This document shows positions 1-5,707 of a stretch of DNA of 6,458 nt, one piece after another (position 1 is the first letter of the stretch; the number at the start of each line of letters is the position of its first letter). Made by a program: the position numbers and the translations under genes. This DNA is from Deltaproteobacteria bacterium (GTDB taxonomy: Bacteria > Desulfobacterota > Binatia > Binatales > Binataceae), in the NCBI GenBank assembly GCA_021799555.1, contig JAJZAG010000218.1, positions 1 to 6,458 of the forward strand, given 5' to 3'. The notes under the pieces were generated by a model. It saw nothing but the letters and a program-made list of their open reading frames with translations. It searched no databases and was not told the DNA's origin.

Positions 1-840
1 GGCGTCTTCGCCGATCGCGATCCCTTGCGCGCCGAGCTCCTCGATCGCCGCCATCGCGATCGCGGCGTTCTCGTGCTGGAACGGGCCAGCCAGACTGAGT
101 TCGAGATCCGCAAACTTCAGCGCCATTCCGGAGTAGTCGAGGCGATGCGCCGGAGCGTGCGAGTGGAACGAGAAGTCGCGATCGATCATGCGCACGGCGC
201 TTTTGCGCTGCGCCGCGATCGAGGTCAGCGTGGCGCGCGCCTCATGGTCGCGCGCGCCGATCACGACCGGAATTTCGGGCTTGATGATTCCACCCTTTTC
301 GGCGGCGATCGCCGGGATCGTATAACCAAGATATTCCATGTGGTCGAAGCCGATCGGCGTGATCACGCTCAGAATCGGCGTAACGACGTTGGTCGAATCG
401 AGCCTTCCGCCGAGGCCGGTTTCGATTACGGCGAGATCGACCTTCTCCTCGGCAAAGTACAGGAACATCATCGCAACCGTGAACTCGAAGAAGGTCAGCG
501 CGAGCCCCGCGCGCTCGTAGATGGCACGCAGGCGCTCGATATAGTCGAGCATCCGCGCAGCCGGTATCTCGCCGCCGTCGATTCGGGTGCGCTCGGCAAG
601 ATTCACCAGGTGCGGCTTGGTGTAGAGGCCGGTGCGGATTCCAGCGGCGCGGAGCACTGCGTCGAGCATCGCGGCGACGGAGCCTTTGCCCTTGGTGCCG
701 GCGATATGGATCGCGCGGACGCGCCGATGCGGGTTGCCGATCAGCCTCAGCGCAGCATCCATGCGCTCGAGCTTGTAGATCTCGCCGCGCGATTCGAGGG
801 AGTAGAGCCAGTCGATAGTTTTGTCGAGCCGCTGATCCAT
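1..840 (-). CDS. folC: Bifunctional folylpolyglutamate synthase/dihydrofolate synthase, N-terminal two thirds (partial)
   Basis: The first 280 codons are present and the frame runs off the left edge; the family is usually about 420-440 residues. The enzyme is an ATP-dependent Mur-ligase-fold protein that adds L-glutamate to dihydropteroate and to reduced folates. HIAGTKGKGSVAAML contains the P-loop GTKGKGS (48-54). VIETGLGGRLDSTNVV (138-153) is the family signature, with Glu140 as a likely magnesium ligand. FDHMEYLG carries His167, and EKGGIIKP (181-188) contains the lysine (Lys182) that is carbamylated in the family. GPFQHENAAIAMAA lies at about 253-266. The motif usually written YTSPHL reads YTKPHL here (73-78). 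The ATG at 840 begins MDQRLDKTIDWLYSLE, a normal FolC start, although no good Shine-Dalgarno precedes it (upstream CTCAGAG). It follows the DUF35/thiolase pair rather than accD directly. Confidence 0.96.
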   Translation of the reverse strand, partial: MDQRLDKTIDWLYSLESRGEIYKLERMDAALRLIGNPHRRVRAIHIAGTKGKGSVAAMLDAVLRAAGIRTGLYTKPHLVNLAERTRIDGGEIPAARMLDYIERLRAIYERAGLALTFFEFTVAMMFLYFAEEKVDLAVIETGLGGRLDSTNVVTPILSVITPIGFDHMEYLGYTIPAIAAEKGGIIKPEIPVVIGARDHEARATLTSIAAQRKSAVRMIDRDFSFHSHAPAHRLDYSGMALKFADLELSLAGPFQHENAAIAMAAIEELGAQGIAIGEDA

Positions 841-933
841 CTCTGAGCGCAAGTTTAACGGCGCGCCGCGGGTCTGGAAAGATTCAAGCCACGTTCGCAC
901 GCTTCACGCCGCACCGGCATTGGAAAGCGGCGC
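841..933. other. Intergenic spacer between thiolase-fold gene and folC, with a 6-bp inverted repeat
   Basis: This 93-nt gap contains an inverted repeat, CGCCGC (907-912) and GCGGCG (927-932), immediately after the thiolase stop, with a 14-base loop. No T-run follows on the minus strand, so it is not a clear intrinsic terminator. I see no recognisable promoter boxes. A short gap with no firm terminator is compatible with readthrough into folC. Confidence 0.5.
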
Positions 934-2076
934 TCAGGGGGCCTGGTTGCTGAAGACGATCGTTCCTGAGGCCGCGAACATCCCGCCCACACCGTGCGCG
1001 ATCGAGATTTTTGCGTTCGGCACCTGCGCCGGCGCGACGCCGCGCAACTGACGGACACTTTCCTGCATCGCGTACATCCCGTACATCCCGGAGTGCATGT
1101 AGCTAAGTCCGCCGCCGTTGGTGTTGAGCGGGAGTTTGCCGCCAGGGGCAGTGTTCCGCTCCCAGATGAAAGAAGCCGCCTCGCCCGGTTTGCAGAAGCC
1201 GAGATCCTCGAGTCCGTAGAGGGGAAGATGCGCGAAGGCGTCGTAGATCATCAGATGATCGACATCCTTGTGCGCAATTCCAGCCTCTTCGAAGGCTTTC
1301 TTTCCGGAAACGCGGAACGCTTTCGACGTGGTGAAATCCGCCATCTGCGAGACCATCGGCGTTTCGACGCTCTCGCCGGTGCCGAGAATATAGACCGGCT
1401 TGCGCGGGAAGTCTTTTGCGCGCTCCGCTGACGTGAGGATTAACGCGCCACCGCCGTCGGTGACAAGGCAGCACATCAGGAGGCGAAACGGGTAGGCGAT
1501 CATCCGCGAGTTCAGCACGTCGGCAACCGTGATCGGATCGCGATACGACGCGCGCGGATTCTTGCCCGCCCACTCGCGCTGCACGACGGCCACCATCGCG
1601 AGCTGCTCTTCGGTTATGCCGTAGGTTTTCATGTAGCGCAGCACGGGAATCGTGAAAACGGTGGGTGGCCCCATTGTGCCGAACGGCGCTTCGAATTGCC
1701 CCGCGAGACTGGCAGGCGACGCGCCGAAGCGTCCGGAGCCGATCCGCGAGCGTCCGCTCTCACCGTGCGTTATCAGGACGGTTGTGCAAAGGCCTTCATT
1801 GATCGCCGCGGCGGCGTGGCGAACATGAATCATGAACGAGCAACCGCCGACGGAGGTGCCATCGACCCAGGTCGGAGTGATCCCAAGATAATGGGCGACC
1901 GAAGTTGGCGACTCGCCCGCGGTCGCGACACCGTCGATATCGGTGGGCTTGAGGCCCGCGTCCGCCAGCGTGTTGAGCGCGGCGTCGGCATGCAGTTGAA
2001 GCTGGGAGAGATTCGGGATCAGGCCGAGCTCGGTGGTCTCGGCCGCTCCCACCACGGCAACGGATTTGCGTTTCAT
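934..2076 (-). CDS. SCP-x-type thiolase-fold acyl-CoA enzyme (thiolase or retro-aldolase)
   Basis: The 380-residue protein has the length and layout of the SCP-x-like thiolase family. The N-terminal strand KSVAVVGAAET opens it, ADAGLKPTDIDGV lies at 39-50, and the nucleophile-helix region WVDGTSVGGCSF spans 70-81. YDAF follows at 278-281, NTNGGGLSYMHSG at 318-330, and the C-terminal HGVGGMFAASGTIVF at 361-375. Classical thiolases use a nucleophile Cys, a His in a GHP-type motif and a second Cys near the C-terminus. Here Cys79 is at the position of the nucleophile and His328 at that of the GHP histidine, but the second Cys is replaced by His361 in HGVGG. Tyr278 and Tyr326 resemble, in spacing, the two catalytic tyrosines reported for Ltp2 retro-aldolases. 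It may therefore condense or cleave a beta-keto or beta-hydroxy acyl-CoA. The adjacent DUF35 gene supports complex formation. Family assignment is firm; the reaction is not. Confidence 0.9.
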   Translation of the reverse strand: MKRKSVAVVGAAETTELGLIPNLSQLQLHADAALNTLADAGLKPTDIDGVATAGESPTSVAHYLGITPTWVDGTSVGGCSFMIHVRHAAAAINEGLCTTVLITHGESGRSRIGSGRFGASPASLAGQFEAPFGTMGPPTVFTIPVLRYMKTYGITEEQLAMVAVVQREWAGKNPRASYRDPITVADVLNSRMIAYPFRLLMCCLVTDGGGALILTSAERAKDFPRKPVYILGTGESVETPMVSQMADFTTSKAFRVSGKKAFEEAGIAHKDVDHLMIYDAFAHLPLYGLEDLGFCKPGEAASFIWERNTAPGGKLPLNTNGGGLSYMHSGMYGMYAMQESVRQLRGVAPAQVPNAKISIAHGVGGMFAASGTIVFSNQAP

Positions 2077-2077
2077 T

Positions 2078-2488
2078 TCAGCCCTTGACCGGTTTGAAGA
2101 GCGCAAGCGTGATGTCGTCGGTCTGCTTCTCGAACACCGCTTCGAGCGGCATATCGAGCGCGAGAACTTCGGGCGTCTGCGCGCATCCGGCGATATTGGT
2201 CATCATGCGAGGACCTTCGGCCAGTTCGACGACTGCGATCGCGTAAGGGGGAGTGAAACCCGGCGCGGGGCGATGACTGATGACGTAACTGTAAAGCTTG
2301 GCGCGTCCGCTGGCCTTGAAGACTGAAACCTTGCGCGAAGCGCATTTGGGACAGAACGGGCGCGGCGGAAAATAGACGTGGCGGCAATCGTCGCAGCGTT
2401 GCAGGCGCAGCTCGCCTTGCCGGGTGCCTTCCCAGAAGTGCTGGGTTTCGGGCGTGGGATGTGGCAGCGGTCTCTTCAGTTCAGCCAA
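2078..2488 (-). CDS. DUF35 zinc-ribbon/OB-fold protein, probable partner of the adjacent thiolase-fold protein
   Basis: From the TTG start this is a 136-residue soluble protein. Its order is typical of the DUF35 family (rubredoxin-like zinc ribbon plus OB-fold). A short N-terminal helix region carries PETQHFWEGTRQGELRLQRC, followed by a zinc ribbon with Cys32, Cys35, Cys46 and Cys49 (CDDC, CPKC) and the common YFPPRPFCPKC pattern. An OB-fold with KLYSYVISHRPAPGF and PYAIAVVELAEGPRMMTNI follows. Family members bind thiolase-fold enzymes: in archaea DUF35 bridges acetoacetyl-CoA thiolase and HMG-CoA synthase, and in actinobacteria the DUF35 domain of ChsH2 binds the Ltp2 aldolase and helps hold the acyl-CoA. 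The next gene starts one base after this stop codon and encodes such an enzyme, so a complex is a sound inference. The substrate is unknown. The longer frame extending upstream to 2752 lacks homology and is rejected. Confidence 0.88.
   Translation of the reverse strand: MAELKRPLPHPTPETQHFWEGTRQGELRLQRCDDCRHVYFPPRPFCPKCASRKVSVFKASGRAKLYSYVISHRPAPGFTPPYAIAVVELAEGPRMMTNIAGCAQTPEVLALDMPLEAVFEKQTDDITLALFKPVKG
2082..2086 (-). promoter_or_regulatory. Shine-Dalgarno of the thiolase-fold gene
   Basis: AAGGG on the minus strand lies inside the last codons of the DUF35 gene, five bases before the ATG at 2076. It supports that ATG over the one 30 nt further upstream (2106), which would add ten residues unrelated to the family and a longer overlap. 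The DUF35 stop, one spacer base and this ATG read TGAAATG, so translation is probably coupled. Confidence 0.65.
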
Positions 2489-2495
2489 GGTACGA

Positions 2496-2502
2496 CTCCT
2501 CC
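2496..2502 (-). promoter_or_regulatory. Strong Shine-Dalgarno that sets a TTG start
   Basis: On the minus strand the sequence reads GGAGGAG, then seven bases, then TTG. This is the strongest ribosome binding site in the window. It decides the start of the DUF35 gene, because no in-frame ATG lies near and the homology begins right after this TTG. Confidence 0.8.
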
Positions 2503-2530
2503 GATGACGATGTCGTCCGGGGCCGCGGCG

Positions 2531-2548
2531 GACGCGCGGTGGCGCGTC
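2531..2548. repeat. Perfect 7-bp inverted repeat (hairpin) upstream of the DUF35 gene
   Basis: GACGCGC (2531-2537) and GCGCGTC (2542-2548) are exact reverse complements separated by four bases (GGTG on the plus strand). As RNA from the minus strand this gives a short, very GC-rich stem with a CACC loop, ending about 43 nt before the TTG start of the DUF35 gene. It has no following T-run, so it is not a classical intrinsic terminator. It could be a leader structure, an operator-like dyad, or chance in a GC-rich stretch. Confidence 0.45.
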
Positions 2549-2770
2549 GCGGCGGCACGTTGATGTGTATGTAACTCCTACTTGCGCGCGAGCGCCCATG
2601 CAACGCAGCGCACGCCGTGGCAGCAATGTTCGCCGAATCCCGCGAGAAGCGAGGCGAAAGATCCAATGCGACGCGCGAGCATCCGGCAACGCGGTGCGCA
2701 GCGCGCCGAACGGAGGGTATGTGCGCCCGGACGCTTGGCGCGATTGCGGCATAATATTTCCATCGAAACT

Positions 2771-3649
2771 TTACTTGCGTCCGGTCCTGATCGATTTCGG
2801 GCGGGTCAGGATTGCGAGCAGGCGGGCGAGAGTGAAGCGCATCTGATGACGCGGGACGATCGCATCTAGCATCCCGTGCGCGAGCAGGAACTCCGAGCGC
2901 TGAAAATTCTCGGGCAGCTCCTGATTCGAGGTCTGAAGCGTGACGCGGCGGCCCGCGAATCCAATTAGCGCGCCCGGCTCGGCGAGGTTCAGGTCTCCGA
3001 GCATCGCGAACGACGCCGCGACGCCGCCAGTGGTCGGATCGCACATCACGGACAGATACGGCAGCCGCGCGTCGCGCAGGCGCGCGATCGCCACCGAGAC
3101 TTTTGCCATCTGCATCAACGAAAGCGCGCCCTCCTGCATCCGGGCGCCTCCCGAGGCGCTGAATACGATTACCGGAAGACCGCGGCGGGTCGCGAGGTTG
3201 AAAATCCGCGCGAGCTTTTCGCCGACAACCACGCCCATGCTGCCGCCCATGAACTCGAAGTCCATCACGCCGAGCGCGAGCGGGCGATCTTCGATTTTGC
3301 CGAGGCCCACTACGACCGCATCGTTGCGTCCGCTCGCTTCGCGCGCCTGCTGCATCCGCTTCGGGTAAGGCTTGGAATCGACGAAGCCGAGCGGGTCGTC
3401 GATCGCAAGCTCGGCGAACATCTCGCGCCAGCTACCGCGATCGACGGTGATCGACAGGCGCTGCGCGACGGTGAGGCGAAAATGATGCCCGCACTTTGGA
3501 CAGACATTCAGATTGCGCTCGACTTCCTTGCGGAAGGAAATCTCCTTGCAGGTGGGGCACTTGCTCCAGATATCGTCCCTCGGTGTGGCGGCCTGTACCG
3601 GCTGCGATGACGCGGAGGGAACGCTTTGTTCGGTTTCTTCGCGAGCCAT
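2771..3649 (-). CDS. accD: Acetyl-CoA carboxylase carboxyltransferase subunit beta
   Basis: The 292-residue protein is the beta half of the carboxyltransferase that moves CO2 from carboxybiotin to acetyl-CoA, giving malonyl-CoA for fatty acid synthesis. It needs AccA, which is not in this window. An N-terminal four-cysteine zinc ribbon (Cys31, Cys34, Cys50, Cys53; CPTC and CPKC) is diagnostic of bacterial AccD. A crotonase-fold domain follows, with DFEFMGGSMG (130-139), SASGGARMQEG (164-174) and DPTTGGVAASFAMLGD (204-219), which bind CoA and the biotin side. GFAGRR and LPENFQRSEFLL follow near 230 and 245-256. The frame is open for 21 more codons upstream, but those overlap trpA and have atypical composition. 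The ATG at 3649 has a modest GTGGA about 4 nt before it and starts 10 nt after the trpA stop. Residues 5-25 are a low-complexity Ser/Gln/Pro linker. It is probably cotranscribed with trp genes. Confidence 0.97.
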   Translation of the reverse strand: MAREETEQSVPSASSQPVQAATPRDDIWSKCPTCKEISFRKEVERNLNVCPKCGHHFRLTVAQRLSITVDRGSWREMFAELAIDDPLGFVDSKPYPKRMQQAREASGRNDAVVVGLGKIEDRPLALGVMDFEFMGGSMGVVVGEKLARIFNLATRRGLPVIVFSASGGARMQEGALSLMQMAKVSVAIARLRDARLPYLSVMCDPTTGGVAASFAMLGDLNLAEPGALIGFAGRRVTLQTSNQELPENFQRSEFLLAHGMLDAIVPRHQMRFTLARLLAILTRPKSIRTGRK

Positions 3650-3659
3650 GATTTCCACT

Positions 3660-4502
3660 CTACTTTGATGCGCCGGCATTTGCCTGCGCGCTACGCTCCT
3701 CGCGCATCGCATTTTTCATCGCGCCGACAAGATCGCCGACCGCACCGACCACGTCACCGGTCGGACCGTGCCGCTCGGCTAGCGCCGAGATCGCGCTGCC
3801 GACGACGACTGCGTCGGCGAACGACGCGACGCGCGCGGCCTGCTCGGGCGTCGAGATGCCGAAGCCCACGCCTATAGGCAAAGCGGTCACCGCGCGCAGC
3901 GCGCCGACGTGCTCAGCAAGGTCGTCGGGCAGATGCGTGCGCGCGCCGGTCACGCCGGTTACGGAGACATAATATAGGAAACCGCTCGCGCGTGCGGCAA
4001 TTTTCCGATTTCGCTCGATGGGCGTGGTCGGGGCAAGCAGATAGATAAGGTCGATGCCGTTTGCGCGCAAGGGCTTCGCGAGCGGCGCGCTTTCCTCGGG
4101 CGGCAGATCGACGGCCAGCACGCCATCGACGCCCGCGATCGCCGCGTCGCGCGCGAGTTCGGCGCATCCATAGTGCATATAAGGATTGAAGTAGCCGAAC
4201 AGGATTATCGGGATATCCGTCTCCTTACGCAGCTCGGAAACCATCGCGAGTATCGCCGCGATCGACGCGCCGGTTTTCAGCCCGCGGGCGATCGCGCGCT
4301 GATTGGCCGGGCCGTCGGCCATCGGATCGGAGAACGGCACGCCCAGTTCGATCAGGTCGGCGCCGCGGCGTTCGAGCTCGAGCACGAGATTTCGCGTGGT
4401 TTGCAAGTCGGGATCGCCGGCCACGATAAATGGAATCAACGCGGCTTCGTTTCGCGCGCGAAGTTCGCGGAACTTCCGCGCGATTCTTTTCGGATGCGCC
4501 AT
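3660..4502 (-). CDS. trpA: Tryptophan synthase alpha chain
   Basis: The 280-residue TIM-barrel protein cleaves indole-3-glycerol phosphate to indole and glyceraldehyde 3-phosphate, and indole is channelled to TrpB. The alpha-chain signature LIELGVPFSDPMADGP (50-65) contains Glu52 and Asp63, which match the two catalytic acids Glu49 and Asp60 of the E. coli enzyme. The loop-6 segment SVTGVTGAR (180-188), GVGFGIS (211-217) and the VGSAI phosphate-binding end (234-238) are all present. I chose the ATG at 4502 because the homology begins there (KRIARKFRELR) and because GGGAGGG (4509-4515) is 6 nt upstream. The frame stays open further upstream, but only as an antiparallel-phase shadow within trpB. 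Stop of trpB and start of trpA share one base (TGATG). The C-terminal tail after about residue 266 (REERSAQANAGASK) is polar and probably disordered. Confidence 0.98.
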   Translation of the reverse strand: MAHPKRIARKFRELRARNEAALIPFIVAGDPDLQTTRNLVLELERRGADLIELGVPFSDPMADGPANQRAIARGLKTGASIAAILAMVSELRKETDIPIILFGYFNPYMHYGCAELARDAAIAGVDGVLAVDLPPEESAPLAKPLRANGIDLIYLLAPTTPIERNRKIAARASGFLYYVSVTGVTGARTHLPDDLAEHVGALRAVTALPIGVGFGISTPEQAARVASFADAVVVGSAISALAERHGPTGDVVGAVGDLVGAMKNAMREERSAQANAGASK

Positions 4503-5707
4503 CACCCGCCCTCCCTGAGCGGCACGCCGAGCGCGCGTGCGACAGTGTTCATGTCCTTGTCGCCACGGCCGGAGAGATTGATGATTATCACCTGCTCTTT
4601 GGGAAGAGTCGGCGCGAGTTTGGCGGTGTATGCGATTGCGTGCGAGCTTTCGAGAGCGGGAATAATCCCCTCGGTCTCGCAAAGGAGGCGGAAGGCTTCG
4701 AGCGCTTCGGCGTCGGTCACTGCCGCATATTCGGCGCGTCCGCTATCTCTGAGATGCGCCAACTCGGGGCCGACGCCCGGATAATCAAGGCCCGCCGCGA
4801 TCGAATGAGTATCGCGAATCTGCCCGAGCTCGTCCTGCAAGAGCAGCGTGCGGTTTCCGTGCAGGACGCCGGGCGTGCCGAGGGTCAGAGTCGCGGCGTG
4901 GCTGGGGCCGTTGATGCCGAGGCCGCCGGCTTCGACGAAAATCATCCGCACATTCTTGTCCTTGATGAACGGATACATCAGGCCGATTGCGTTCGAGCCG
5001 CCGTTGACGCAGGCGATCAGGATATCGGGCAAGCGGCCTTCGTGTTTGACGATTTGCCTGCGCGCCTCGCGTCCGATAACGGTCTGAAAGTCGCGCACGA
5101 TCATCGGGTACGGATGCGGTCCGGCGGCCGATCCAATCAGGTAGTAGGTATCGCGCACAGTCGCGGTCCAATCGCGCAGCGCCTCGCTCATCGCGTCCTT
5201 CAGACTCTTGGTTCCCGAATCAACAGCGGTGACTTTCGCGCCGAGCAGCTTCATGCGAAAGACGTTGAGCGCCTGCCGTTCGACATCGACGGATCCCATG
5301 AAAACTTCGCACGCGCGCTGAAAGAGCGCCGAAAAGGTCGCGGTCGCAACGCCGTGTTGTCCCGCGCCGGTCTCGGCGCTGATTCGCTCCTTTTTCATGC
5401 GAACCGCCAGGAGCGCCTGACCGAGGGCGTTGTTGGCCTTGTGGGCGCCGGTATGGCACAGGTCCTCGCGCTTGAGATAAATTCTAGCGCCGCCCAGTTT
5501 GGCGGTCAGGTTGGCGCAGAAAAACAGCGGCGTCGGCCGGCCAACGTACTCGCGCGAATACCTTTCGAGATCGGCGTGGAATTTCGGATCGCGCCGCGCC
5601 TCTTTGTAAGCTTGTTCGAGTTCAAACAGCGCCGGCATCAGGGTTTCGGCGACGAATTTTCCGCCGAAGTCGCCGAAATGGCCGTGAGTGTCAGGAAATG
5701 CGGGCAT
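4502..5707 (-). CDS. trpB: Tryptophan synthase beta chain
   Basis: This PLP enzyme of 401 residues is the usual length for TrpB1-type beta subunits. It condenses indole with L-serine to give L-tryptophan and forms an alpha2-beta2 complex with TrpA. The PLP signature LKREDLCHTGAHKANN spans 78-93, and Lys90 is the expected Schiff-base lysine. AETGAGQHG (111-119) contains the catalytic Glu112. A phosphate-binding GGSNAIG segment follows at 236-242, and LSGRGDKD lies at 378-385. The N-terminal FGGKFVAETL and THSIAAGLDYPGVGPE are typical of TrpB1 rather than the TrpB2 group. One oddity is Asn235, where most TrpBs have the first glycine of a GGGSN loop. The ATG start lies inside the end of trpF (17-nt overlap) with GGGGAG (5719-5724) 11 nt upstream. 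The stop overlaps the trpA start. Confidence 0.98.
   Translation of the reverse strand: MPAFPDTHGHFGDFGGKFVAETLMPALFELEQAYKEARRDPKFHADLERYSREYVGRPTPLFFCANLTAKLGGARIYLKREDLCHTGAHKANNALGQALLAVRMKKERISAETGAGQHGVATATFSALFQRACEVFMGSVDVERQALNVFRMKLLGAKVTAVDSGTKSLKDAMSEALRDWTATVRDTYYLIGSAAGPHPYPMIVRDFQTVIGREARRQIVKHEGRLPDILIACVNGGSNAIGLMYPFIKDKNVRMIFVEAGGLGINGPSHAATLTLGTPGVLHGNRTLLLQDELGQIRDTHSIAAGLDYPGVGPELAHLRDSGRAEYAAVTDAEALEAFRLLCETEGIIPALESSHAIAYTAKLAPTLPKEQVIIINLSGRGDKDMNTVARALGVPLREGG

Larger units (their letters stand above)
2489..2770. other. 282-nt gap between accD and the DUF35 gene, no convincing gene
   Basis: This is the only sizeable gap in the window. On the minus strand it begins with a short AT-rich patch just after the accD stop (GAAATATTATG, about 2748-2760). 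It continues through GC-rich sequence to a second less GC-rich patch at about 2560-2580 (reads GTTACATACACATC on the minus strand). It then contains the hairpin described separately and the ribosome binding site of the DUF35 gene. I looked for sigma-70 type boxes on the minus strand and found only poor matches (for example TTGCAT with a 17-nt spacer to TAGGAG). A weak 5-bp inverted repeat GCGCC/GGCGC lies about 30 nt after the accD stop but has no T-run, so no intrinsic terminator can be claimed. A 61-codon minus-strand frame (2578-2763) has no Shine-Dalgarno and no recognisable similarity. The gap is the most likely place for a separate promoter for the downstream genes, by inference only. 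Confidence 0.6.

Noticed and set aside
25..846. 273-codon open frame on the plus strand
   Set aside because: It is antisense to folC, whose P-loop and DSTNVV signature are clear. The plus-strand translation is Arg, Asp and Glu-rich with no family features.
2077..2106. Earlier ATG for the thiolase-fold gene at 2106
   Set aside because: It adds ten residues outside the family's usual start, overlaps DUF35 and lacks the AAGGG spacing that the ATG at 2076 has.
2578..2650. Possible sigma-70 promoter on the minus strand before the DUF35 gene (TTGCAT, 17 nt, TAGGAG)
   Set aside because: Each box matches only three of six consensus positions, which is not above chance for this composition.
2724..2748. 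Possible intrinsic terminator after accD (GCGCC/GGCGC stem)
   Set aside because: The stem is only five base pairs with a nine-base loop, and no T-run follows on the minus strand.
2489..2752. N-terminal extension of the DUF35 gene to the ATG at 2752
   Set aside because: The added residues are Arg and Ala-rich without DUF35 similarity, and the strong Shine-Dalgarno points to the TTG at 2488.
3650..3712. Earlier ATG for accD at 3712
   Set aside because: The extra 21 residues overlap the trpA end and look like an out-of-frame translation; the ATG at 3649 fits the family start and sits just after the trpA stop.
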